This document shows, piece after piece, positions 36,714-45,194 of a DNA stretch of 64,000 bases (within the stretch, counting starts at the first letter, position 1; the number at the start of each line of letters is the position of its first letter). A program made the position numbers and the translations under genes. The DNA is from Polaromonas sp. JS666 (GTDB lineage: Bacteria > Pseudomonadota > Gammaproteobacteria > Burkholderiales > Burkholderiaceae_C): the NCBI RefSeq assembly GCF_000013865.1, contig NC_007948.1, positions 3,286,001-3,350,000 on the forward strand, in the 5' to 3' direction. The notes beneath the pieces were generated by a model, which was given only the letters and a program-made list of their open reading frames with translations, searched no databases and was not told the DNA's origin.

Positions 36714-37727
36714 ATGAATACGGCCATCATCAGTCCATTGGCTTTCATACGCAGCCGGTTCCAGCACTGGTGGCAGAGCAAGCTGCCTTTCACCGACAGC
36801 GTCATGCTGACGCAGCGCAACGTTTACATCCTGCCCACCCGCCCCGGCCTGATGCTCGGCGTGACCCTGCTGGTGCTGCTGGTCGCCTCGATCAACTACC
36901 AGCTCAATCTGGGTTACCTGCTGACCTTTATGCTGGCCGGCAGCGCCCTGGTGGGCATGCATGTGTGCCATGGCACGCTACGCGGACTTGCCATGAATTT
37001 GAAAGCGCCACCCGCCCAATACGCGGGGGCCACAGCCTCTTTCGACGTCAAACTCACGAACACCCGGCGAGCAGCGCGCCATGGCATCGGGCTGAGTGTG
37101 CTCGACCCGCACGACGTGGATGCGCAAAAAGGCCGCGAGCGGCACTGGGCCTGGACCGATGTGCCGGCGCAAGGCAGCAGCGTGGTGCAGGTCGCTTTCA
37201 CGCCGCCGCGCCGCGGCCTGCACCGCCTTCCAACCCTGACGGCGGAAACACGCTTCCCGCTGGGCACCTTCCGGGTCTGGACGGTCTGGCGGCCAGCGGC
37301 CCAACTCCTGGTCTACCCTGCACCTGAACTGCACCCGCCGCCACTGCCCCCCGGGGAACCGCGCTCCGGCGGTGCCGCAGCGGCAGCGCGGGCGCAAAGC
37401 ACTGGCGAGTTCGACGGCATCCGCGGCTACCGGCGCGGTGACCCCATGAAGCTGGTGGTCTGGAAAAAGGCCGCCAAGGCCGACGAACAGGGTAACGGCC
37501 TGGTGGTGCGCGACACGCAGCAGGCCCAGCGCCATGAGCTCTGGCTGGATTTCATGCAGGCGGGTTCTTCGGGTGTCGAGCAAAAGCTGTCGCGGCTTTG
37601 CGCATGGATTCTGCTGGCCGACAAGCTGGGGCTGGACTACGGCGTGCGCTTGCCTGCGCTGGAGATCAAGCCTGGCAGTGGGGAGGCGCATAAGCGGCAG
37701 TGTTTGGAGGCACTGGCTGTATGTTGA
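36714..37727 (+). CDS. DUF58-domain protein (MoxR partner)
   Basis: 337-residue protein with two adjacent N-terminal membrane helices (GLMLGVTLLVLLVASIN and LTFMLAGSALVGMHVCHG, about residues 45-90) followed by a cytoplasmic or periplasmic domain ending in the DUF58 signature STGEFDGIRGYRRGDPMKLV and VVWKKAAKAD. This family contains a degenerate von Willebrand A-like domain and is found with MoxR ATPases and transglutaminase-like proteins. ATG 36714 leaves 82 bases to moxR. The usual next gene (tgpA) follows only after a 660-base gap filled by a large inverted repeat. Confidence 0.9.
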   Translation: MNTAIISPLAFIRSRFQHWWQSKLPFTDSVMLTQRNVYILPTRPGLMLGVTLLVLLVASINYQLNLGYLLTFMLAGSALVGMHVCHGTLRGLAMNLKAPPAQYAGATASFDVKLTNTRRAARHGIGLSVLDPHDVDAQKGRERHWAWTDVPAQGSSVVQVAFTPPRRGLHRLPTLTAETRFPLGTFRVWTVWRPAAQLLVYPAPELHPPPLPPGEPRSGGAAAAARAQSTGEFDGIRGYRRGDPMKLVVWKKAAKADEQGNGLVVRDTQQAQRHELWLDFMQAGSSGVEQKLSRLCAWILLADKLGLDYGVRLPALEIKPGSGEAHKRQCLEALAVC

Positions 37728-37763
37728 CAGGGGGTTTTTCTGCGGCTGCTGGCCGGGATTCGC

Positions 37764-38285
37764 CCCGGCGGGCGACTTACTTTTCTTTGCTTCGCCAAAG
37801 AAACCTAAGGAAAAGAAAGGCGACCCGCAGTCTGGGTCCCTGCGCTGCGCTTCGGGCAACCTGTGCTGCTCGACTCCGGCGGGGGTCCGCAGAACTCGCC
37901 TGCGGCTCAAACAGCTGCGGCCCTGATCCCGCCTCCATCTGCGCTGCTCGGCCCAGCCAGGACGGGTGGGGCGCGGATACCAATACCGACTACCTGAAGA
38001 AACAAGGACACGCCATGGCGTGTCCTTGTTTGTCCTTGTCTTTTTTGTCTTGGGGTTCGGTATTTGCTATTCGGACTGCCCCGTCCTGGCTGGGCCGAGG
38101 AGCGCAGAGGCAAGCGGATCAGGGCTCGCGATTGTCTGAGCCGAAGGCGAGTTCGAGCGAGACCCCGCTTGCCTCGAGCACCGCAGGTTGCCCGAAGCGC
38201 AGCGCAGGGACCCAGACTGCGGGTCGCCTTTTCTTTTGCTTACTTTTCTTTTGGCGAAGCAAAAGAAAAGTGAGTAGCCGCCGGG
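37764..38285. repeat. Giant imperfect inverted repeat (about 200-bp arms)
   Basis: Bases 37764-37966 and the reverse complement of 38080-38285 align over about 200 positions with, by eye, roughly 80% identity, including long identical runs such as GGCGACCCGCAGTCTGGGTC and CGCTGCGCTTCGGGCAACCT. The centre holds a further perfect palindrome. There is no convincing gene in the 660-base gap; open frames here are products of the repeat. A transcript or single strand would fold into a hairpin of over 500 bases. Confidence 0.9.
38000..38031. repeat. 32-bp perfect palindrome at the hairpin centre
   Basis: Each half reads AAACAAGGACACGCCA from the outside in; the dyad is perfect with no loop. It lies 9 bases from the midpoint of the large inverted repeat. 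Confidence 0.9.
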
Positions 38286-38385
38286 CTACCCCCGGCCAGC
38301 AGCCCTCAGCAGAGACCCAAAAAACCCCGCGGCAAAGACGATACCCGATCAGCGGCTCGGGCAGCCAGCAGGAGCAGGAGCAGCG

Positions 38386-40416
38386 ATGCTGACCCGCCTC
38401 ACCACCCTCCCCCGCGAAGCCCGCGACACGCTGTTCCTGCTGCTGGTCATCGCGTGGGTGCTGCTGCCGCAGGTGGGCAACCTGCCCTTGTGGTGCAGCG
38501 CACTGGCCGGCGCTGTGCTGGTCTGGCGCGGCTGGCTGACGCTGCAGTCCCGGCCGCTGCCGGGCAAATGGTGGCTGGTCGGCCTGCTGGCCCTGACCAT
38601 TGCCGCCACGCTGATGACCCACCGTACCCTGCTGGGACGCGACGCCGGCGTCACCCTGCTGGTCGTGTTGCTGACGCTGAAAACCCTGGAATTGCGCGCC
38701 CGGCGCGATGCGTTTGTGGTGTTCTTCCTCGGTTTCTTCTGCATGCTGAGCAACTTTTTTTATTCGCAATCACTGCTCACCGCAGCCAGCATGTTGCTGG
38801 GATTGCTGGGGCTGCTGACCGTGCTCGTCAATGCCCACATGCCGGTCGGCAAACCGCCGCTGGCGCTGGCCGCGCGGACCGCCGGCGGGATGGTCCTGCT
38901 CGGCGCCCCTATCATGGTGGTGCTGTTCCTGCTGTTCCCGCGGCTGGCGCCGCTCTGGGGCGTTCCCAGCGATGCCATGACCGGCCGCAGCGGCCTGAGT
39001 GCGAGCATGCAGGTGGGCAACATCGCCACCCTGGCGCTGGACGACAGCGTGGCCATGCGCATCCGGTTTGAAGGCCGCCCGCCACCCCAGCAGGATTTGT
39101 ATTTTCGCGGCCCCGTGATGTCCAGCTTTGATGGCCGGGAGTGGCGACCGCCGCTGTTCAACTTCTCCCCGCGTGGCGGCCAGGGCGGGGTGGGCAGCAA
39201 TCTGTCCGTGGCGGGCGCTCCCGTCAGCTACGAAGTCACGCTGGAGCCCACCAGCCGTCCATGGCTTTTTGTGATGGAAGCCGCAGCCCAGAGCCCGGTG
39301 TTGCCGGGCTATCGAAGCGTCATGCAGGCCGACCTGCAATGGACGGTGAATCGTCCGATCACCGACCTTGTTCGCTACAAGGCACAGAGCTACCCAATCT
39401 TTCGGCATGGGCCGACGCGGCCGGTCTTCGGGTTGCGGGAGTTTGTGGCGTTGCCCCCCGGCTTCAATCCGCGCACCCTCGCGCTGGCCAACGAGATACG
39501 CAGTGACCCGCGCTACCGAAACGCCAGCAATGCCCAACTGGTTCAGCTCGTGCTGGATCGCCTGCGCAGCGGCTACACCTACACCCTGGAGCCCGGCGTG
39601 TATGGCCAGCACACGGCCGATGAATTCTGGTTTGACCGCAAGGAGGGTTTTTGTGAACACATCGCATCGGCCTTTGTGATCCTGATGCGGGCGATGGATA
39701 TCCCCGCGCGCATCGTGACCGGCTACCAGGGCGGTGAATTGAACGGGGTGGATGGCTTCTGGGTGGTGCGGCAAAGCGACGCCCATGCCTGGGCAGAAGT
39801 CTGGCAAGAGGACCGCGGCTGGGTACGGGTCGACCCGACCTCGGCGGTTGCCCCCGGGCGCACCGGCGCCTTCCAGCGGCTCGCTGCGCCCCAGGGCGTA
39901 GTGGCCCAGACACTGGGAAACATCAGCCCGACGCTGGCGGCGCAGCTGCGCGCCACCTGGGAAGCGGTCAACAACGGCTGGAACCAGTGGGTGCTCAACT
40001 ACACCCAGGGCAAGCAGCTCAACCTGCTCAAGGAGATCGGCTTTGACTCCCCGAGCTGGGAGGATTTGAGCTACGTTCTGCTGGGCATCATCGTGCTGGC
40101 GGCACTGCTGGGCGCCGCCTGGACGCTGTGGGACCGCACCCAGCACGACCCGTGGCTGCGCCTGCTGGCCCGCGCACGCAGGCGGCTCGCCAAAGCCGGT
40201 ATAGACAGCACCCCGGCCACCCCGCCGCGCCAGCTGGCGCAGCAGGTGCTGGCACGCTATGGCGGCGGAAGCGGCAGCCCGGGGCAGGCACTGCACGACT
40301 GGCTGATGCAGCTGGAGCTGCAGCGCTACGCGGCGACGTCTTCCGGCCAGCGCAGCCAGCGCCGGGAAATCAGGCGCTTGCGGCAGCAATGGAGCGCGCT
40401 GGCATGGCCTGCTTAA
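38386..40416 (+). CDS. tgpA: TgpA-like membrane transglutaminase (DUF3488/TGase)
   Basis: 676-residue membrane protein. The first 190 residues hold about six membrane helices (DUF3488 type). The periplasmic core has a complete transglutaminase-like triad: Cys423 in KEGFCEHIASAF, His467 in SDAHAWAEVW and Asp483 in WVRVDPTSAV. Another membrane helix (LSYVLLGIIVLAALLGAAW) lies near residue 570, followed by a cytoplasmic tail with DUF4129-like DPWLRLLARARRRLAKAG. The Pseudomonas relative TgpA is needed for growth and may act on cell-wall peptides. Completes the moxR-DUF58-tgpA set; the giant inverted repeat separates it from DUF58. Confidence 0.92.
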   Translation: MLTRLTTLPREARDTLFLLLVIAWVLLPQVGNLPLWCSALAGAVLVWRGWLTLQSRPLPGKWWLVGLLALTIAATLMTHRTLLGRDAGVTLLVVLLTLKTLELRARRDAFVVFFLGFFCMLSNFFYSQSLLTAASMLLGLLGLLTVLVNAHMPVGKPPLALAARTAGGMVLLGAPIMVVLFLLFPRLAPLWGVPSDAMTGRSGLSASMQVGNIATLALDDSVAMRIRFEGRPPPQQDLYFRGPVMSSFDGREWRPPLFNFSPRGGQGGVGSNLSVAGAPVSYEVTLEPTSRPWLFVMEAAAQSPVLPGYRSVMQADLQWTVNRPITDLVRYKAQSYPIFRHGPTRPVFGLREFVALPPGFNPRTLALANEIRSDPRYRNASNAQLVQLVLDRLRSGYTYTLEPGVYGQHTADEFWFDRKEGFCEHIASAFVILMRAMDIPARIVTGYQGGELNGVDGFWVVRQSDAHAWAEVWQEDRGWVRVDPTSAVAPGRTGAFQRLAAPQGVVAQTLGNISPTLAAQLRATWEAVNNGWNQWVLNYTQGKQLNLLKEIGFDSPSWEDLSYVLLGIIVLAALLGAAWTLWDRTQHDPWLRLLARARRRLAKAGIDSTPATPPRQLAQQVLARYGGGSGSPGQALHDWLMQLELQRYAATSSGQRSQRREIRRLRQQWSALAWPA

Positions 40417-40444
40417 AATTGAAGCATCGCCCCGTTTTCTCCTC

Positions 40445-41545
40445 ATGAAGCCTCAGATGCCTCTTTACAAGTTCAGTTTTGCGCTGGTTTTGATAACCGT
40501 CCTCGCCGGCACGGCAGGGCTTGCCGGCGCAAAGCCCGTGAAGAAAACGGTGGCTGGCAACTCAGCGCAGGCGCAGGGCCCGCTCTATGCCACGCGCCCC
40601 GATGCCATGCAGTTTGCCGACGACCTGGCGAGCCGGCGCGACCTGGACGCGAACTGGGTACGCGACACCATCGGGCATTCGCGGTATATCCCCACGATCT
40701 CGCGGTTGATGCAGCCCTCAGACAAACCCTTCGTCAAGAACTGGCGGGTGTACCGCAGCCGGTTCATCGACCCCATCCGCATTGAGGCTGGCGCGCGCTT
40801 CTGGACGTCCAACCGGTCGGCACTGGAGCGTGCCGAAAAGGAATACGGCGTGCCGGCCGAGATCATCGTCGGCATCATTGGCGTGGAAACCATTTACGGC
40901 CGCGACACCGGCAGCTTTCGCGTGATGGACGCCCTGGCCACGCTGGCTTTCGACTTTCCGGCAAGCCACCCGCGGGCTGCGGAGCGCAGCGAGTTTTTCA
41001 AAGGCGAAATCGAGCAGTTTCTGACCCTGCAAAGCCGCCGCGGCGTCGACCCTTTTGAGGCAAAAGGCAGTTATGCCGGCGCCATGGGCATGCCCCAGTT
41101 CATGCCCTCCAGCTGGATCAAGTACGCGGTGGACTTCGACGGCGACGGCACCATTGATTTGTGGAACAGCCCGGCTGATGCGATTGGCTCGGTCGCAAGC
41201 TACTTCAAGGCCTTCAACTGGCAACCGGGCATGCCCACGCACTACCCGGTGAGTTTTGACACCAGTCGCCTGGACATGGACGCCCTGATGGCGCCCGACA
41301 TCCTGCCAACCTTCGGCGTGGCCAGCTTCACCGCCAAAGGCGCGGTGCTGGAAGGCGCCGCGTTGCAACACGCCGGCCCGCTCGCGCTGATCGAACTGCT
41401 CAACGGGCCGGACGCACCGAGCTATGTGGCGGGCACCGAAAATTTTTACGCTATCACCCGCTACAACTGGAGCAGCTACTACGCCATGGCGGTGATTGAG
41501 CTGGGGCGGGAAGTGGCTGCGCGGGTCAAGCCAGCCACGCCGTAA
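40445..41545 (+). CDS. mltB: Lytic murein transglycosylase B
   Basis: 366-residue peptidoglycan lytic transglycosylase of the MltB/Slt35 family, cleaving the MurNAc-GlcNAc bond with formation of 1,6-anhydroMurNAc. The signal peptide ends near GLAGA; no lipobox is visible, so it looks periplasmic and soluble rather than a lipoprotein. The catalytic acid is Glu148 in VGIIGVETIYGRDTG. Family blocks KGSYAGAMGMPQFMPSSW, IKYAVDFDGDGTIDLWN and FYAITRYNWSSYYAMAV are present. It starts 28 bases after tgpA, so the two cell-wall genes are probably co-transcribed. Confidence 0.94.
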   Translation: MKPQMPLYKFSFALVLITVLAGTAGLAGAKPVKKTVAGNSAQAQGPLYATRPDAMQFADDLASRRDLDANWVRDTIGHSRYIPTISRLMQPSDKPFVKNWRVYRSRFIDPIRIEAGARFWTSNRSALERAEKEYGVPAEIIVGIIGVETIYGRDTGSFRVMDALATLAFDFPASHPRAAERSEFFKGEIEQFLTLQSRRGVDPFEAKGSYAGAMGMPQFMPSSWIKYAVDFDGDGTIDLWNSPADAIGSVASYFKAFNWQPGMPTHYPVSFDTSRLDMDALMAPDILPTFGVASFTAKGAVLEGAALQHAGPLALIELLNGPDAPSYVAGTENFYAITRYNWSSYYAMAVIELGREVAARVKPATP

Positions 41546-41803
41546 CGGGCGGGCTGCATGGTGGCACTGGTAAAAACTCGTTAAGACGGAAAGTGCTATG
41601 AACTTGAGAGCCTCTTGCGCAGTATGTGCAAGGGCTTGGGTAGTTTTCCATTCAAATTCTGTCGCTGGAGTTGATGTTGGATTGTTGGATTGTTGCAATG
41701 CAAGACCTGCCCCCCCACAAGTTTGGCAGCGTGCATCTATTGGCAAATCATGGCGCGAGCCATTGACACCGGATGGGTGCGGCGCTAGCCGGCCAGGTGA
41801 CCG
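41546..41803. other. Gap between mltB and dedA, no convincing gene
   Basis: A 71-codon open frame from 41598 has a poor start and unusual composition (cysteine- and arginine-rich), so I do not call it. The stretch contains copy A of the CAGGTCTTGC repeat in inverse orientation (41692-41716). Confidence 0.5.
41692..41716 (-). repeat. CAGGTCTTGC repeat, copy A
   Basis: Minus strand reads GGGGGCAGGTCTTGCATTGC then AAC. It matches copy B at 42364-42391 in inverse orientation, on the other side of dedA. Confidence 0.7.
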
Positions 41804-42361
41804 ATGTCGCTAACCGACGTGTTGTCTCAATATGGCTACCTGGCCGTATTCGTCGGCAGCGTTCTCGAAGGCGAAACCATCCTGATCCTGGCCGGTTTCG
41901 CAGCACATCAAGGTTACCTGTCGCTCCCCCTGGTCATCACGCTGGCATTCTGTGGCGGTACGGTGGGTGACCAGATTTTCCTCTTGCTTGGGCGGTACTA
42001 CGGCGGCCCCCTGCTTTCGCGCTTCCCACGTCTAGCCTCACGCGCCCAACCGGTCAGTCAGTTGATACTGCGTTACCACGCCGCCCTCATCGTTGGGGTC
42101 CGTTTCATGTATGGATTTCGCATCGTTGGCCCGCTCATAATTGGCATGAGCGATGTGCCGGCATGGCGATTCGTGTTGCTCAACCTTCTTGGGGCTGCGC
42201 TATGGGCCGTGCTGATCGGCGGGGCGGGCTATCTTTTCGGCCAAGCATTGCAATCGCTGATTCCTGACCTCAAGCGGCATGAGGAAATGGCGCTGTTGCT
42301 GATTATTGCGGTGGCTGTTCTCATCGGCTTGGTTCGTTGGCTACACGCCCGCCGTCGCTAA
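41804..42361 (+). CDS. DedA-family membrane protein
   Basis: 185-residue DedA/SNARE-associated (VTT) family membrane protein. Family blocks are VLEGETILILAGFAAHQG near residue 20, FCGGTVGDQIFLLLGRYYGG and VRFMYGFRIVGPLIIGMSDV with the conserved FRIVGP motif. Members flip polyprenyl phosphate or phospholipids and keep membrane polarity and drug tolerance. It does not belong to the operons on either side and is bracketed by inverse copies of a short repeat, hinting that it moved as a unit. ATG at 41804 gives the normal start; no strong ribosome site is evident. Confidence 0.88.
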   Translation: MSLTDVLSQYGYLAVFVGSVLEGETILILAGFAAHQGYLSLPLVITLAFCGGTVGDQIFLLLGRYYGGPLLSRFPRLASRAQPVSQLILRYHAALIVGVRFMYGFRIVGPLIIGMSDVPAWRFVLLNLLGAALWAVLIGGAGYLFGQALQSLIPDLKRHEEMALLLIIAVAVLIGLVRWLHARRR

Positions 42362-42363
42362 CA

Positions 42364-42391
42364 GCCCCCGGGTCAGGTCTTGCAATGCAAC
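42364..42391 (+). repeat. CAGGTCTTGC repeat, copy B
   Basis: GCCCCCGGGTCAGGTCTTGC then AATGCAAC. Starts 3 bases after the dedA stop. Same motif as copy A, opposite orientation. Confidence 0.7.
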
Positions 42392-42462
42392 ACCCCCTTG
42401 TGAAATGGGCATTAAAAGCGATCAAAAGTGGAGCGGCGCGGCGAAGCACGGACCGCGCTTCG

Positions 42463-42945
42463 CTAATCCTGGGGCTTTCCCGGTCTGCCCGCGGTGTCGC
42501 TCAGAAAACGGCTCATATCGCGCGACAGGCTCATGAAAAAAATGGCGAATTGCTGCGGGTCCCATGCATAGAGGTCGGCAAACACCTGACTCGAGACTTT
42601 CACCACGATGCAGTCATCGGTGGTGGCATCGCCACTGAAGCGCCGCGGTCGCAGCGCGATCATTGCCGGAAAGCCCACACTCTCTCCCGCGTTCATAGTT
42701 CGGATGATGTCCTTGCCGCCGTCGGTATCCTCATAAACGGTGATTTGACCTTTTAGCAACACGAAGAAGCTATTGGCGGTATCGCCCTTGCGGTAGAGGG
42801 TCTCATTGGCTGTCAACTTCAGCACTTCACCGTCGGCCAGCAGCTTCGCGACAAAACTCTGCGACAGCGCGCCGAATGCCGACATTTCCTCGAAGGCGTC
42901 GGCGGCCAGGTACTCGTGGAGTGTTGCAGGGTCGAGAATTTCCAT
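42463..42945 (-). CDS. Stand-alone cyclic-nucleotide-binding domain protein
   Basis: 160-residue protein consisting of one cNMP-binding (Crp/Fnr N-terminal) domain: LTANETLYRKGDTANSFFVL, LLKGQITVYED, then MNAGESVGFPAMIA (phosphate-binding cassette region) and VVKVSSQVFADLYAWDP. No DNA-binding helix-turn-helix follows, so it is not a normal transcription factor; it may regulate a partner by protein contact. The phosphate-binding cassette lacks the classic Arg of cAMP binders (sequence GFPAMIALRPRRF), so ligand binding is uncertain. ATG 42945 starts the conserved part; a longer frame upstream is not supported. Confidence 0.85.
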   Translation of the reverse strand: MEILDPATLHEYLAADAFEEMSAFGALSQSFVAKLLADGEVLKLTANETLYRKGDTANSFFVLLKGQITVYEDTDGGKDIIRTMNAGESVGFPAMIALRPRRFSGDATTDDCIVVKVSSQVFADLYAWDPQQFAIFFMSLSRDMSRFLSDTAGRPGKPQD

Positions 42946-43009
42946 GTTTGGTGTCCGGTTGGGGCGGTTCGCATCATGGCGGCAAGACTTGGGAAAAAGG
43001 TTGGGGAAA

Positions 43010-43026
43010 AGGTCTTGTATTGCGAC
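43010..43026 (+). repeat. CAGGTCTTGC repeat, copy D (degenerate)
   Basis: AGGTCTTGTATTGCGAC, 14 of 17 bases as in copy B. Confidence 0.45.
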
Positions 43027-43229
43027 TATGAAATCGAAGATGCAGTCTCCCATTTTGCAAATCTACGCGCAAGTACAAGTCGGATTTGCCCTGATACCTC
43101 TCTTTTCCCCATGCGTGTCAAGTCTTGCCGCATAGCCTCTCGCCGCACAGCCATCAGCGCCCGTCGCTTCCGGCAGGCCAAAGGGATCACCGCTCACGCC
43201 CGCAAGCTCAAAACCCTTCAGAGCCGGGG

Positions 43230-43249
43230 GGCAGATCTTGCGTTGCAAC
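43230..43249 (+). repeat. CAGGTCTTGC repeat, copy C
   Basis: GGCAGATCTTGCGTTGCAAC, preceded by a G run as in copy A. Confidence 0.6.
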
Positions 43250-43398
43250 ATCTACTCCCAGTTTGGCAACAGCCTAGCAGCGACGGCCGCCTGCATCGAC
43301 CCTGTGCGCACAGGCATCGATCTGCCCGGCTTGCGGAAAGAAAATCAGCTTTATCCGGGCAGTGCAGAATTTGCCGAGCGCTTGCGTTGGCCCCAAGC

Positions 43399-43992
43399 AT
43401 GGCATCACAATGGCTGAGAAAGCTCACCCAACCCTTGGAGAGCCGCTTGCAGCCCGCTTCTTACACCCGCACCGCAGTCGCCCTGCACGCAGCCATGGCC
43501 CTGCTCGTGGTGGCGGGGTTTTCCGTCGGGCTGTACATGGTCGGACTGCCGCTCAGTCCGCTCAAGCTGCAACTCTATTCGTACCACAAGTGGATCGGCG
43601 TCACGGTGGCAGCACTGCTGCTGCTGCGCGTGGGCTGGCGCGTCCGGCACGCGCCGCCGCCGCTGCCCACGGCGATGCCGGCATGGGAGCTGAGCGCGGC
43701 GCATGCCAACCATCTGCTGCTGTATCTGCTGATGGCCTGCGTGCCGGTGTCGGGCTGGCTGATGAGTTCGGCCAAAGGCGTGACGACGGTCTACCTGGGC
43801 CTGTGGCCGCTGCCGGACATGGTGGCCCGAAACGAGGCGCTGGGGCTGTTTCTGCAAGCGCTGCACCGCATCCTCAATTACGCGCTACTGGGTCTGGTAA
43901 GCCTGCATGTCGCAGCGGCGCTCAAACACCATTTCATCGACCGGGACGGCTTGCTGGGCCGGATGTTCCGGTTCAAGGGAGCCCGCCCATGA
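43399..43992 (+). CDS. Cytochrome b561 (CybB family)
   Basis: 197-residue inner-membrane di-heme cytochrome b with four membrane helices. Likely heme ligands are His30 (ALHAAMALL), His63 (YHKWIGV), His105 (HANHLLLYLL) and His170 (SLHVAAALKHH). It would carry electrons between quinol and a periplasmic or membrane acceptor; the E. coli relative CybB oxidises superoxide to reduce quinone. A longer upstream frame is open but not conserved; ATG 43399 gives the family length. Its stop overlaps the start of the first yceI gene by 4 bases, so the two are translationally coupled. Confidence 0.9.
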   Translation: MASQWLRKLTQPLESRLQPASYTRTAVALHAAMALLVVAGFSVGLYMVGLPLSPLKLQLYSYHKWIGVTVAALLLLRVGWRVRHAPPPLPTAMPAWELSAAHANHLLLYLLMACVPVSGWLMSSAKGVTTVYLGLWPLPDMVARNEALGLFLQALHRILNYALLGLVSLHVAAALKHHFIDRDGLLGRMFRFKGARP

Positions 43993-44540
43993 GATTCCCT
44001 GCTGTCGCTGCGGCCCTGCTGCTGTCCTGCGCATGTGTCCAGGCCACCGAATACCGGCGGCTCGACCTGGCGGGCAGCCATATCCGCTTTACCTCGCGGC
44101 AAATGGGCGTCCCGGTGGATGGGGCCTTCCGCAAATTCGACGCCAGCCTTGCCTTCGACCCCGAGGCGCCCGCCGCGGCCCGCGGACAGCTGCGCATCGA
44201 CCTGTCCAGCGTCGACACCGGCCTGCGGGAGGTCAATGAAGAGGTAGTGGGTGCGCAGTGGTTCGATGCCAGCCGCCATCCCGAGGCGCGCTTCGAGATG
44301 CGCCAGATCCAGTCGCAGGGCGCCGGCCGCTTCCAGGTCAGCGGGGTCCTGAGCATCAAGGGCGCCAGTCAGCCCGTGGTGGTCAACGCGGTGCTCAAGA
44401 CCAGTGGCAAGCAGGCCGTCATGGAAGGCTCTTTTGTGATGAAACGCCTGGATTTCGGCATCGGCGGAGGCACCTGGGGCGATGTTCGCGTGGTGGCCAA
44501 CGAAGTGATGGTGCAGTTTCACCTGGTCCTTGAACCGTAG
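43989..44540 (+). CDS. YceI-family periplasmic protein
   Basis: 183-residue lipocalin-like protein of the YceI family. Signal peptide of about 19 residues ends CVQA. Core blocks are LAGSHIRFTSRQMGVPVDG, then VGAQWFDASRHPEARFEM and VSGVLSIKGASQPVVVNAVL. YceI proteins bind polyprenyl (isoprenoid) molecules in a hydrophobic barrel and are often encoded beside cytochrome b561, as here. The 4-base ATGA overlap with the cytochrome gene, and a second yceI gene 23 bases downstream, suggest a three-gene operon for a quinone-type lipid carrier system. Confidence 0.92.
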   Translation: MRFPAVAAALLLSCACVQATEYRRLDLAGSHIRFTSRQMGVPVDGAFRKFDASLAFDPEAPAAARGQLRIDLSSVDTGLREVNEEVVGAQWFDASRHPEARFEMRQIQSQGAGRFQVSGVLSIKGASQPVVVNAVLKTSGKQAVMEGSFVMKRLDFGIGGGTWGDVRVVANEVMVQFHLVLEP

Positions 44541-44563
44541 CGGCCCACCGTCAGGAGTTACTC

Positions 44564-45142
44564 ATGAAAGAAATGAAAAAACTTGTTGTAGCGCTGCTGG
44601 GCAATCTATTCCTGGCTTCGGCGTTCGCCGTCGTCGATGTGTATGAGCGCGACCCGGACCACACCTTCGCCTGGTTCGAATTCAACCACCTGGGCTACAG
44701 CACGCAGCGCGACCGTTTCGACAAGGTCGACGCCACCATCACCCTGGACCTTGACAACCAGGTGGGCAGCGTGGAGGTGAGCATCGACGTCCAGTCGGTC
44801 AGCACCGGCTCGCTGCTGTTCGACCAGGTCCTGCGCAGCGACATGTTCTTTGATGCCGAGCAGTTTCCCGTCATTACCTTCAAGTCGAGCCGGCTGAGCT
44901 TCGGCAAGCTCGATGACGTCACCGCCGTCGAAGGCAATCTGACTGTCAAGGGCATCACCCGGCCTGTGACCCTGACGGTCACGCACTTCAAATGCATGAT
45001 GCACCCGATGCTGCGCAAACCGGCCTGCGGGCTCAACGCCACCGGCAAGGTCAAGCGCAGTGAGTTCAATCTGGGCCGGTTCGTGCCGCTGATCAGGGAC
45101 GAAATCACCCTCCATGTGGTGATGGAGGCGCTCAAGCGTTGA
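44564..45142 (+). CDS. YceI-family periplasmic protein, second copy
   Basis: 192-residue YceI protein with a signal peptide ending SAFA. Blocks FAWFEFNHLGYSTQRDRFDK, SDMFFDAEQFPVITFKS and VEGNLTVKGITRPVTLTVTHF match the family more typically than the first copy, and it carries a long CMMHPMLRKPACGLNATG stretch with two cysteines that could form a disulfide. The AGGAGTTACTC ribosome site before ATG 44564 is good. Probably binds an isoprenoid such as a quinone; role by family only. Confidence 0.93.
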   Translation: MKEMKKLVVALLGNLFLASAFAVVDVYERDPDHTFAWFEFNHLGYSTQRDRFDKVDATITLDLDNQVGSVEVSIDVQSVSTGSLLFDQVLRSDMFFDAEQFPVITFKSSRLSFGKLDDVTAVEGNLTVKGITRPVTLTVTHFKCMMHPMLRKPACGLNATGKVKRSEFNLGRFVPLIRDEITLHVVMEALKR

Positions 45143-45194
45143 GGATGCCTGCCGCGTTCTGCGCCCTGCTGGCGACAGGCCAGCGTAGCGCCGT

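Larger units (their letters stand above)
42946..43398. other. Gap before cytochrome b561 gene
   Basis: No convincing gene in 453 bases. Open frames here have poor composition. It holds copies D (43010-43026) and C (43230-43249) of the CAGGTCTTGC repeat, the latter after a GGGGGG run. One frame near 43345-43398 gives AEFAERLRWPQAW, faintly like IS1595 transposase N-termini, but too short to call. Confidence 0.5.

Noticed and set aside
37700..38769. Open frames inside the giant inverted repeat, both strands
   Set aside because: They result from the repeat sequence; the two arms give related peptides and nothing resembles a real family.
41598..41813. 71-codon frame before dedA
   Set aside because: No ribosome site, odd composition, overlaps the CAGGTCTTGC repeat.
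43345..43398. AEFAERLRWPQAW peptide resembling the IS1595 transposase N-terminus (SYLERLRWPHGF)
   Set aside because: Only about six matching residues, no zinc-ribbon cysteines following; could be chance.
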